Of a stretch of DNA of 53,534 bases, positions 40,391-50,858 are shown piece after piece (the first letter of the stretch is position 1; each line of letters starts with the position of its first letter). Source of the stretch: an uncultured Eubacteriales bacterium (GTDB lineage Bacteria > Bacillota > Clostridia > Christensenellales > Aristaeellaceae). The notes under the pieces are model-generated. The model did no database searches and had not been told where the DNA came from. It worked only from the letters and a program-made list of their open reading frames with translations. Made by a program: the position numbers and the translations under genes. The DNA lies in contig CALVNS010000017.1 in NCBI GenBank assembly GCA_944349855.1, forward strand, positions 1 to 53,534. Reading direction: 5' to 3'.

Positions 40391-41299
40391 ATGCTTTCAA
40401 GTCCCGTCCATTTCCGAAGGCGCAACGCCATCCGCACGTCGGCCGGCGAGCGCATCTATCTGACCGTCTGCTTCCTCGTGCTGGCGTGCTCCTTCGTCGC
40501 GTGCCTGCTGCCGTTTTATCTGATCATCGTCAACTCCCTCGTGCCCGCGATGGACCTGAGCCGCGGCGGGTTCCAGCTCTGGCCCAAGACCTTCTCGCTG
40601 GACGGCTACCGCTACGTGCTGGGCAACGGCAAGGTCTTCACCAACTATCTGGTGTCCATCACCGTGACGGTGTGCGGCACCGCGCTGGCCACGATCGTAA
40701 CCGCCATGTTCGCCTACGGCCTGGCGCATCCGCGCGTGAAATACCGCTACAGGCTCTCCTTCCTCACGTACATCCCCATGATCATGGGCTCCGGCCTGGT
40801 CGGCTTTTACCTGCTGATCGTGTCCGTGCTGCACATCAACGACACGCTGCTGGCGCTGATCCTGCCCTACGTGCTCAGCCCGTTCAACACGTTCATCATG
40901 GTCTCGCACTTCCGCGGCCTGCCCTACGAGCTGACCGAGGCCGCCTACATCGACGGCGCGCACGACGGCTTTGTCTTCTTCAAGGTCGTGTGGCCGATGT
41001 CCGTCATCCCCACGGTGACGATCATGCTCTTCTACGCGCTGGGCTACTGGAACGACTGGTGGCTGGCCAACCTGTTCATCACGCGCACCGAGCTCAAGCC
41101 GCTGCAGATCCTCATTCGCAACATCATCTCCCGCCAACAGATGGCTGCCATCATGGGCAGCTCTGCCAACTTCGTCATGCAGCCGCTGACCGTGCAGCTG
41201 GTCACCGTGTGCATCACCATCGGCCCGATCCTGCTGGTGTACCCCTTCGTGCAGAAGTACTTCGTACAGGGCATCACCGTGGGCGCGGTCAAGGGCTGA
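40391..41299 (+). CDS. ABC sugar importer permease, YtcP/LplC type
   Basis: This 302-residue CUT1 permease has six hydrophobic segments, the N-terminal LLPFYLIIVNSLV, and the EAA loop ELTEAAYIDGAHDGFVFFKVVWPM. It ends with QKYFVQGITVGAVKG, typical of LplC/YtcP. It forms the channel with the preceding permease, 14 bp upstream. GGGAGGTG precedes the ATG. A hairpin follows in the gap before the binding-protein gene. Confidence 0.93.
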   Translation: MLSSPVHFRRRNAIRTSAGERIYLTVCFLVLACSFVACLLPFYLIIVNSLVPAMDLSRGGFQLWPKTFSLDGYRYVLGNGKVFTNYLVSITVTVCGTALATIVTAMFAYGLAHPRVKYRYRLSFLTYIPMIMGSGLVGFYLLIVSVLHINDTLLALILPYVLSPFNTFIMVSHFRGLPYELTEAAYIDGAHDGFVFFKVVWPMSVIPTVTIMLFYALGYWNDWWLANLFITRTELKPLQILIRNIISRQQMAAIMGSSANFVMQPLTVQLVTVCITIGPILLVYPFVQKYFVQGITVGAVKG

Positions 41300-41305
41300 G
41301 CATCC

Positions 41306-41325
41306 TTCACGCGTGCGCGCGTGAA
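41306..41325 (+). other. Intercistronic hairpin before the solute-binding protein gene
   Basis: TTCACGCG and CGCGTGAA form a perfect 8-bp stem with a 4-base loop, followed by an A-rich stretch and AAAAAGGAGGG. It may serve as an mRNA processing or stability element. Confidence 0.45.
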
Positions 41326-41347
41326 AAAATAAAAAGGAGGGACCCCC

Positions 41348-42868
41348 ATGTTTCAAAAGATCCTGTCCGTGCTGCTGGCGGCGACGCTGTGCCTGAGCGC
41401 CGCGCCCATCGCCCTGGCCGAGGGATCCGACCTGCCTCTGGAAGAGATCGTCATCTATGTGCCCGGCGACGCGCCTGCCGGCCTGGAGCAGGTGGAACAG
41501 GCCATCGAGGATGCCTGCCGCGACGAGCTGAACATCGACCTGAAGTTCATCTACGCCGGCTGGGACGACTACGGCGGCAAGCTGCAGATGGCCCTGGCCG
41601 CCGGCCAAAAGTACTCGCTGGTCTACGACGCCTCCTGGGGCTCGATGAACACCAGCATCGCCGGCGGCTACTATGCGCCGCTGGACGAGCTCATCCGCGA
41701 GTATGCGCCCAACCTCGTGCGCACCAAAACTGAAGAAATTCTCAATGCCAACAGGGCAAAAGGCCCCGATGGCGAATATCATCTGTATGGCATCCCGCTG
41801 GGCGACTACTATGGCCGCGCGATGCAGTTCCTGGTGCGCAAGGACATCCGTGAGGAGATGGGCGTGGCGCCCATCACGACCGAAGCAGAGCTGATCGATT
41901 TCGCCTACAAGGTCAAGGAGGCCCATCCCGAGCTCACCCCGATCATCACCGGCCGCGCCGCGGGCAACACCATGGCCGCGATGCTCGCCGCCTTTGACCT
42001 GTACGAGATCCCGGACTACATCTGGATCACCGACATGGGCTGGGAGGGCGTCTTCTACTTCAAGAACAACGACGGCAAGATCTACAACATCTTCGACGAC
42101 ATGCCCGAGCCCCTGTGGGAGGACATTCTGCTCTCCCGCCAGCTGTATCTGGACGGCATCCTGCACCCGGACGTGATGTCCCTGCCCGACTGGTACGCCA
42201 AGACGCAGGAGGGCTCCTGCGCCATCTCCTGCGGCGCGGACATCGGCGTGTCCGGCGCGCTGCAAACTGCGCTCTCCCAGGCCGATCCCAACGGCGTGTA
42301 CGAGGCCGTGACGTTCTACGACTTTGAGCAGGACAAGCAGTTCGCCACCGACTTCAAGGCGTGGGATTTCTGCTTCATCCCCTCCACCAGCACGCCCGAA
42401 AACCAGATCCGCACGCTGCAGTTCCTCAACTGGGTGGCCGAGAGCCAGGAGCACTTCGACCTGTGCGCCTACGGCATCCAGGGCGTGACCTGGGAGCCCG
42501 TCGGCGACAAGCAGTTCAAGGTCAACTCCGACCTGTGGACCGGCGAGACGTGGACCTGGGTGCGCAACGCCGCCTACGAGCGCTACGACAGCAACTTCAC
42601 CGAGACCGACCTGGCGCACATCGACCGCTTCCACGACCCGGACTTCTTCAACGCGAGCGTGCTGAGCGGCTTCAGCTTCAACTCTGAGCCCGTGAGCAAC
42701 GAGGTGTCGCAGTACAACGTCGCGCTGCAGAAGTACTGGTTTGCGATCCAGAACGGCGCGGTCGACCCCGAGGAGGGCATGGAGCTCTTCCGCGAGGAGG
42801 CCTACGACGCCGTGAGCGCCATCTGCGCGGAGATGCAGTCCCAGATCGACGCCTACCTGAGCCTGTAA
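41348..42868 (+). CDS. ABC sugar importer solute-binding protein (LipO/YtcQ-like)
   Basis: This 506-residue exported protein has a Sec signal peptide that ends PIALA before EGSDL. It has no lipobox; the only cysteine in the leader is in the hydrophobic core and lacks a valid lipobox context. The mature protein starts EIVIYVPGDAPAGL and has the family's KLQMALAAGQKYSLVYDASW and GYYAPLDELIREYAPNL segments. It delivers an oligosaccharide to the two permeases encoded upstream. AAAAAGGAGGG lies before the ATG. A hairpin follows the stop. Confidence 0.92.
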   Translation: MFQKILSVLLAATLCLSAAPIALAEGSDLPLEEIVIYVPGDAPAGLEQVEQAIEDACRDELNIDLKFIYAGWDDYGGKLQMALAAGQKYSLVYDASWGSMNTSIAGGYYAPLDELIREYAPNLVRTKTEEILNANRAKGPDGEYHLYGIPLGDYYGRAMQFLVRKDIREEMGVAPITTEAELIDFAYKVKEAHPELTPIITGRAAGNTMAAMLAAFDLYEIPDYIWITDMGWEGVFYFKNNDGKIYNIFDDMPEPLWEDILLSRQLYLDGILHPDVMSLPDWYAKTQEGSCAISCGADIGVSGALQTALSQADPNGVYEAVTFYDFEQDKQFATDFKAWDFCFIPSTSTPENQIRTLQFLNWVAESQEHFDLCAYGIQGVTWEPVGDKQFKVNSDLWTGETWTWVRNAAYERYDSNFTETDLAHIDRFHDPDFFNASVLSGFSFNSEPVSNEVSQYNVALQKYWFAIQNGAVDPEEGMELFREEAYDAVSAICAEMQSQIDAYLSL

Positions 42869-42875
42869 CCCATGC

Positions 42876-42899
42876 GGCGGGGAGGGAATCCTCCCCGCC
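42876..42899 (+). other. Intercistronic hairpin after the solute-binding protein gene
   Basis: GGCGGGGAGG and CCTCCCCGCC form a perfect 10-bp stem with a GAAT loop. The T tract is minimal. It may partly terminate or protect the abundant binding-protein mRNA before the DUF4838 gene. Confidence 0.6.
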
Positions 42900-42932
42900 T
42901 TCCACACGACATCAAAAAGGGGGATACGCCCG

Positions 42933-44774
42933 ATGCCCGAAGAGAACGCGCTGTCCTTTGCCCGGGAGGAGCTGTGCCGCTATGCTGCGCTGATGGATCC
43001 CGGCTACGACGCGGCGCAGATCCAATTTACGCCCTTTACCCGGGAGGAGCTGGATGAACTGGGAATTCTGGAACCATATTGGGACGACGCCTACCGCATC
43101 GACGTGCGGGATGGGCGCGGCTGGATCGCCTATTCCAACGCGCGCAGCGCGCTGATGGGCGTATACCGGCTGCTGCGCGAGGCCGGCTGCGCGTTTGTGC
43201 GCCCGGGGCCCGAAGGCGAGATCATCCCCCGCGCCTCGCTGTCCAGCCTGTGCGCGCAGGTGCGCATGCGCGCCGCCAACCGTCACCGCTGCATCTGCAT
43301 CGAGGGCAGCAACAGCCTGGAAAACGCGCTGGACATGGTGGACTTTGCGCCCAAAGCGGGCTACAACGCCTACTTCACGCAGTTCATGGAGGCCTATACG
43401 TTCTTCGAGCGCTGGTATACCCACAAGGGCAATCCCCTGCGCGCGCCGGAGCCCTTCCCGCTCTCGCTCTCCCATGAGATGCTCGCCTGCCTCGTGCGCG
43501 CGATCAAGCGCCGCGGCCTGCTCTACCACGCGGTCGGACACGGCTGGACCTGCGAGCCGCTGGGCATCCCCGGCCTGCACTGGGAGGACGACGGCGTAGA
43601 GCCCACGCCCGCCCAGCGCGCATACATGGCGCAGGTGAACGGCGTGCGCGGGCTGCATAACGGCATCGCGCTCAACACCAACCTGTGCTATTCCAACCCC
43701 GAGGTGCGCAGCCTGATGGCCCACGCCATCGCCGACTATGCCGCCCGCCATCCGGAGGTCGACGTGCTGCACGTGTGGCTGGCGGACGACTACAACAACC
43801 AGTGCGAGTGCGACGCCTGCCGTCAGGCGCGCCCCGCCGACTTCTACGTGCAGATGCTCAACGAGGCGGACGCCCTGCTCACCGCGCAGGGCAGCCCGGT
43901 GCGCATCGCGTTCCTGCTCTACTTCGATCTGCTCTTCCCACCGCAGACGGCGCGGCTGCAAAACGAAGGGCGCTTCATCCTCATGTACGCGCCCATCACG
44001 CGCAGCTTCTCGCGCTCGTTCGAGGGCGTGCGCCCCGCGCAGTCGATCCCCGAGTATGCGCGCAACCACCTGTCCTTCGGCCCCGACATCGCCGAAAACC
44101 TCGGCTATCTCGCCGCCTGGCAGCGGGTCTTCTCCGGCGACAGCTTCGACTTTGACTACCACCTGTGCGCCGCGGTCACGTATGATCCGGGCCAGATGAC
44201 GCTCAGCCGCGTGTTGCATGGCGATGTGCGCGCGCTGTCGGGCCTGGGGCTGCATGGGCTGATCAACTGCCAGCAGCAGCGCGTGACCATGCCGAACGGC
44301 TTTGCCCTCTTCCTGGGCGGACAGACGCTGTGCGATCCGTCCCTGGACTACGAGCGCGCGCGCGACGCGTACTTTGAGTGCGCGTTTGGCCCGGAGTACG
44401 GGGCAGCGCTGTGCTTTTGCCAGACGCTCAGCCGCCTGTTTCCGATGGACCTGTACGGTAAGGACCACCCCGAGCCCAGCGAGCAGGCCGCGCGCGAGCT
44501 GGAATCCCTGCGCGCCTATCTGGAGCGCGTCGAGCTGCCCACGCCGCAGGATCTGTGCCCCGCGCAGGCGCGCTCCTGGAAGAACCTGCACTTCTGGCGC
44601 GCGTTCATGCTGCGCCTGTGCGACTACCTGATTCCCTTCTCCCGCAGGGACGAGGCGCAATGGCGGCCCGCCTGGGAAGAACTTCGCCGCTTCGCGTGGG
44701 AGCGCGAGGCGCAGGTACAGGCGCAATTTGACGTCTACTGCTTCCTGGAGCACTACCGCCGCCAACAGGCGTAA
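42933..44774 (+). CDS. DUF4838 domain-containing putative glycosidase
   Basis: This 613-residue protein has an N-terminal domain like those before GH20/GH67 catalytic domains (DAYRIDVRDGRGWIAYSNARSALMGVYRLLREAGCAFVRPG). The DUF4838 barrel region follows with HVWLADDYNNQCECDACRQARPADFYVQML near residues 280-310. DUF4838 is related to GH20-type hexosaminidases. The acidic WLADD segment is a plausible catalytic area (inference), and the CECDAC cysteines may bind metal. There is no signal peptide, so it would act on imported oligosaccharide. It is the last gene of the importer operon. Confidence 0.75.
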   Translation: MPEENALSFAREELCRYAALMDPGYDAAQIQFTPFTREELDELGILEPYWDDAYRIDVRDGRGWIAYSNARSALMGVYRLLREAGCAFVRPGPEGEIIPRASLSSLCAQVRMRAANRHRCICIEGSNSLENALDMVDFAPKAGYNAYFTQFMEAYTFFERWYTHKGNPLRAPEPFPLSLSHEMLACLVRAIKRRGLLYHAVGHGWTCEPLGIPGLHWEDDGVEPTPAQRAYMAQVNGVRGLHNGIALNTNLCYSNPEVRSLMAHAIADYAARHPEVDVLHVWLADDYNNQCECDACRQARPADFYVQMLNEADALLTAQGSPVRIAFLLYFDLLFPPQTARLQNEGRFILMYAPITRSFSRSFEGVRPAQSIPEYARNHLSFGPDIAENLGYLAAWQRVFSGDSFDFDYHLCAAVTYDPGQMTLSRVLHGDVRALSGLGLHGLINCQQQRVTMPNGFALFLGGQTLCDPSLDYERARDAYFECAFGPEYGAALCFCQTLSRLFPMDLYGKDHPEPSEQAARELESLRAYLERVELPTPQDLCPAQARSWKNLHFWRAFMLRLCDYLIPFSRRDEAQWRPAWEELRRFAWEREAQVQAQFDVYCFLEHYRRQQA

Positions 44775-44813
44775 AAAAGCGATCCCCCGGCAAGGCCGGG
44801 GGATCGCTTTTTT
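44773..44813. terminator. Strong bidirectional terminator
   Basis: A perfect 13-bp stem (44779-44791 with 44795-44807) and AAG loop has six A residues before it and six T residues after it. Confidence 0.95.
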
Positions 44814-44820
44814 GCATCGA

Positions 44821-45702
44821 TCAGGATCTGCGCGCGGCGCGCATCTCGCCGAGCATGTACCACGCCAGGCCGATCAGCACCACGACGCCGCCGGCCAGCA
44901 GCGGGGCCGTCACCTGCTCGCCAAAGAGCAGGTACGCCCAGATGGCCGCGCCGACGGGCTCGCCCAGCAGCGCGAAGGAGACGACATCCGCGCTCACAAA
45001 GCCCAGCGCATACGTGAACAGCGCCTGGCCGCCGAGCGTGCACACGAGCGCCAGCAGCACAATGGCGGGCAGCGACGCCGCCGGGGCCGAAAAGCCGCCG
45101 GTAAAGGGCATCAGCAGCGCCAGGAAGACCGACGTCAGGCCGTAGACGAACGTCATGTAGCCCAGCGCAGAGCCCGTGCGGCGCGCAGCGCGGCCGCACA
45201 GCCAGTGGCCTGCCATGAACGCCGCGCCGGCCAGCGCGAGCAGGTCGCCCACGGTATCCCCTCCGCCGCCCCCGGCGGAGAATACGCCGATGCCGATCGC
45301 GCCCACGACGGCCGTCAGCGCGCCAGGCACGGCCTCGCGCTTGATCGGCTCCTTGAGCGCCACGCCCGACAGCGCCGCCACGAACAGCGGCTGCGTGCAC
45401 ACGAGCGCGACGCTGGCAAACGTCGAGGTGCGCGACAGCGAGGTCATCCAGCTGGCAAAGTGCAGCGCCAGCAGCGCGGCGGCCGCGACGGCCAGCGCAA
45501 GCTGGCGGCGCGAGGAGTGCAGCATTTCCCGCAGCGCGCCGGTGCGAAGCGCCGGCACGAGCAGCACGAGCGTGGCCAGCAGCAGCCGCAGGAAGGCGAC
45601 CGTCACGGGCGAGGCGCCGCACGCAAGCGCCCACTTGACCAGCGGCCCGCTGATCGACACGCCCGCCACGCCGACGGGTACGAGCAGGTATTCCTTCTTC
45701 AT
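44821..45702 (-). CDS. EamA-family (DMT) transporter
   Basis: This 293-residue protein has ten hydrophobic segments in two EamA repeats. The first holds FLRLLLATLVLLVPAL and SVALVCTQPLFVAALSGVALKEPIKR; the second holds VSADVVSFALLGEPVGAAIWAYLLFGEQVT. These proteins carry drugs or metabolites across the inner membrane. I chose the ATG at 45702 because GGAGG lies 7-8 bases upstream. It follows gyrA by 75 bp on the same strand, and I see no clear terminator between them. Confidence 0.9.
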   Translation of the reverse strand: MKKEYLLVPVGVAGVSISGPLVKWALACGASPVTVAFLRLLLATLVLLVPALRTGALREMLHSSRRQLALAVAAAALLALHFASWMTSLSRTSTFASVALVCTQPLFVAALSGVALKEPIKREAVPGALTAVVGAIGIGVFSAGGGGGDTVGDLLALAGAAFMAGHWLCGRAARRTGSALGYMTFVYGLTSVFLALLMPFTGGFSAPAASLPAIVLLALVCTLGGQALFTYALGFVSADVVSFALLGEPVGAAIWAYLLFGEQVTAPLLAGGVVVLIGLAWYMLGEMRAARRS

Positions 45703-45777
45703 GCGTATCCTCCGCAACCGCGCAGGGCGCCGCGCCCGCGCCGCAGGGGCGAACGGGACGCAGCGTCCTGCGCCGGT

Positions 45778-48294
45778 TTATTCGTCGGTCTCCCCGGCCT
45801 GTTCGGCCTCGTCCGGCGTTTCGCTTTCCTTGGCCACGCGGGTGACGCCCACGACGCGGCTCTCGTTCGACACGCGCATGATGCGCACGCCCTGCGTATT
45901 GCGCCCCAGCACGGGGATGCCGTCCACCGGCAGGCGGATGATGACGCCGTCGTCGGTGATGAGCATGAGATCCTCATCCGGATGCACGATCAGCTGCGCG
46001 GCGAGCTTTCCGCTGCGCTCGCTGAGCTTCATGGCCAGGATGCCCTTGCCGCCGCGGCTCTGCAGGCGGTAGTCGTCGATCTCCGTGCGCTTGCCGTAGC
46101 CATTCTCCGTGACGGACAGCACGTGCGCGCCCTCTTCATACACCGCCAGGCCGACGACCTCGTCGCCCTCGGCCAGGTCCATCGACTTGACGCCCATGCT
46201 CACGCGGCCCATGGCGCGGATGTCGCCCTCGCCAAAGCGGATGGCCATGCCGCCCTGGGTCGCCAGCAGGATCTGCTGCTCGCCGTCGGTCAGCTCCACG
46301 CCCATCAGCTCGTCGTCCTCGCGCAGCACGATGGCGATCAGGCCGGTGCGGCGCAGGTTCTGGAACTCCGACAGCGCCGTCTTCTTGATCAGGCCCAGGC
46401 GCGTGGCCATGATGAGATAGCTCTCCTGCGCGCCCGCGGGGATGCGGATCATCGCGGTGACCTTCTCGCCGCCCTCCAGCTGCAGCAGGTTGACGATCGC
46501 CGTGCCGCGCGCCGTGCGCCCGGCCTCCGGGATCTCGTAGCACCTGATCTGGTAGACCCGGCCGCGGTTGGTGAAGAACATGAGGTCCTCATGCGTGGAC
46601 ATGACCAGCAGCTGCTCGGCGTAGTCCTCGTCGCGCGTGCTCATGCCCGATACGCCCTTGCCGCCGCGGTTCTGGCTGCGGTAGGTGTTCGTGGGCAGGC
46701 GCTTGACGTAGCCGAAGTGCGTCAGCGTCACGACCATGTCCTCTTCCTGGATCAGGTCCTCCGGGTCGATCTCCTCGGCGACGGAGGCGATCTCCGTGCG
46801 CCGCTCGTCGGCGTACTTGCGCCGCACCTCGAGCAACTCCCCGCGCACGACCGACAGCAGCAGCTGCTCGTCGGCCAGGATCGCGCGAAGGCCCGCGATG
46901 GTCTTCTCCAGCTCGGCGTACTCCTCCTGCAGCCGCTCGCGCTCCAGGCCGGTCAGGCGGGCCAAGCGCATGTCCAGAATGGCCTGCGCCTGCTTCTCGG
47001 AGAAGTCGAAGCGCGCCATCAACGCGTCGCGCGCGGCGTTCGTGCTCTCGCTCTCGCGGATGGTGCGCACGATCTCGTCGATGTGGTCCAGCGCCTTGAG
47101 CAGGCCCTCCAAGATGTGTGCGCGCGCCTCGGCCTTGTCCAGGTCGTAGCGGGTGCGGCGGGTGGTGACCTCCTTCTGGTGCTCCAGGTAGTGATAGAGC
47201 ATCTGGTGCAGCGAGAGCACCTTCGGCTCGCCGTCGACCAGGGCCAGCATGATCGCGCCGAAGGATTCCTGCAGCTGCGTGTGCTTGTACAGGTAGTTGA
47301 GCACGACGGCGGCGTTGACATCCTTCTTGAGCTCGATGACGATGCGCATGCCGCCGCGGTCGGACTCGTCGCGGATGTCGGAGATGCCCTCGATGCGCCG
47401 CTCGTGCACGAGCTCGGCGATCTTCTCGACCAGGCGCGCCTTGTTGACCATGTAGGGGATCTCGGTGACGACGATGCGCGCGCGCGTGGCGCTCATCTGC
47501 TCGATCTCGGTGCGCGCGCGGGTGACGATGCGCCCGCGGCCGGTGGAGTAGGCCTCATAGATGCCCTGGCGGCCCATGATGATGCCGCCGGTGGGGAAGT
47601 CCGGGCCCTTGATGTGCTCCATCAGGTCCTTGAGCGTGGCCTGCGGGTTGTCGATCAGGCAGACGACGCCGTCGATCACCTCGCCCAGGTTGTGCGGCGG
47701 GATGTTCGTGGCCATGCCCACGGCGATGCCGCTGGAGCCGTTGACCAGCAGGTTGGGGTAGCGGCAGGGCATGACAGACGGCTGCATGAGCGTCTCGTCG
47801 AAGTTGGGCACGAAGTCGACGGTCTCTTTGTCCAGGTCGGCGACCATCTCCTGGGCGATCTTGGACATACGCGCCTCGGTGTAGCGCATGGCCGCGGCGC
47901 CGTCGCCGTCGACGGAGCCGAAGTTGCCCTGGCCCTCCACGAGCATGTAGCGCGTGGAGAAGTCCTGCGCCAGGCGCACCATCGCGTCGTACACAGCGAT
48001 GTCGCCGTGCGGGTGGTACTTGCCCAGCACGTCGCCCACGATGCGCGCGCTCTTGCGGTAGGGCTTGTCGGGCGTCATGCCCAGCTCGTGCATGGCGTAG
48101 ATGATGCGCCGGTGCACGGGCTTGAGGCCGTCGCGCACGTCCGGCAGCGCGCGGGTGATGATGACCGCCATCGCATAGGAGATGAACGACTTCTTCATCT
48201 CCGACTCCAGGTCGACGGGGATCAGGCGCTGCGCGAACTCCGTCCGGGGCTGCTCCTCGGGCGTGCCGGGGGTCTGGTTATTCTCTTGGTCCAA
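45778..48294 (-). CDS. gyrA: DNA gyrase subunit A
   Basis: This 838-residue subunit has the breakage-reunion domain with catalytic Tyr138 (AAAMRYTE) and a C-terminal beta-pinwheel with the GyrA box QNRGGKG, which marks gyrase rather than topoisomerase IV. Residue 99 in [10 protein letters not shown] is isoleucine (codon ATC, bases 47998-48000). It corresponds to E. coli Ser83, where isoleucine often gives fluoroquinolone resistance; the Asp87 equivalent is kept. It lies 42 bp after gyrB in the remB-gyrB-gyrA operon. Confidence 0.97.
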   Translation of the reverse strand: MDQENNQTPGTPEEQPRTEFAQRLIPVDLESEMKKSFISYAMAVIITRALPDVRDGLKPVHRRIIYAMHELGMTPDKPYRKSARIVGDVLGKYHPHGDIAVYDAMVRLAQDFSTRYMLVEGQGNFGSVDGDGAAAMRYTEARMSKIAQEMVADLDKETVDFVPNFDETLMQPSVMPCRYPNLLVNGSSGIAVGMATNIPPHNLGEVIDGVVCLIDNPQATLKDLMEHIKGPDFPTGGIIMGRQGIYEAYSTGRGRIVTRARTEIEQMSATRARIVVTEIPYMVNKARLVEKIAELVHERRIEGISDIRDESDRGGMRIVIELKKDVNAAVVLNYLYKHTQLQESFGAIMLALVDGEPKVLSLHQMLYHYLEHQKEVTTRRTRYDLDKAEARAHILEGLLKALDHIDEIVRTIRESESTNAARDALMARFDFSEKQAQAILDMRLARLTGLERERLQEEYAELEKTIAGLRAILADEQLLLSVVRGELLEVRRKYADERRTEIASVAEEIDPEDLIQEEDMVVTLTHFGYVKRLPTNTYRSQNRGGKGVSGMSTRDEDYAEQLLVMSTHEDLMFFTNRGRVYQIRCYEIPEAGRTARGTAIVNLLQLEGGEKVTAMIRIPAGAQESYLIMATRLGLIKKTALSEFQNLRRTGLIAIVLREDDELMGVELTDGEQQILLATQGGMAIRFGEGDIRAMGRVSMGVKSMDLAEGDEVVGLAVYEEGAHVLSVTENGYGKRTEIDDYRLQSRGGKGILAMKLSERSGKLAAQLIVHPDEDLMLITDDGVIIRLPVDGIPVLGRNTQGVRIMRVSNESRVVGVTRVAKESETPDEAEQAGETDE

Positions 48295-48336
48295 TCGGAT
48301 TCACCTCGCTGTTGTCGCTCGGGGGCGCTCCCCCGC

Positions 48337-50610
<2,274 letters not shown>

Positions 50611-50620
50611 TTACTATATT

Positions 50621-50649
50621 ATTATATCAAAAAAATGGGCCTTTTTCAA
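50621..50649 (-). promoter_or_regulatory. Promoter of the remB-gyrB-gyrA operon
   Basis: On the minus strand TTGAAA (50644-50649) and TATAAT (50621-50626) are 17 bases apart, about 40 bases before remB. The 276-bp gap between remB and mnmG is AT-rich for this genome. It contains this promoter, the mnmG promoter and one hairpin (GTCCCG with CGGGAC, 50717-50733). I see no DnaA box. Confidence 0.87.
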
Positions 50650-50716
50650 ACGCTTTTCACCCCTCTTTCAGACATGTTTTGGCTCTGTTTTTCGTGCGCT
50701 TTGCTCAGAAACGCAC

Positions 50717-50733
50717 GTCCCGGGGATCGGGAC
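50717..50733. other. Hairpin in the remB-mnmG intergenic region
   Basis: GTCCCG and CGGGAC form a 6-bp stem with a GGGAT loop, followed on the plus strand by GCATTTTG. It lies between two divergent promoters, so it is not an obvious terminator of any gene; its role is unclear. Confidence 0.35.
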
Positions 50734-50805
50734 GCATTTTGTTATGGTTTTAACATTTTTGCTGGATGTGCGGCGCGGCCGCATCTTTCGCAAAGGCCCG
50801 ATGCG

Positions 50806-50814
50806 TGCTATAAT
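50806..50814 (+). promoter_or_regulatory. Extended -10 promoter of mnmG
   Basis: TGCTATAAT is a perfect extended -10 element, 44 bases before the TTG start. The -35 area (TTTCGC) is poor. Confidence 0.65.
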
Positions 50815-50858
50815 AAGCTGTTTCCGAGAGCTGCCGAAAAGGCCGGGGAGGGGTCCTT

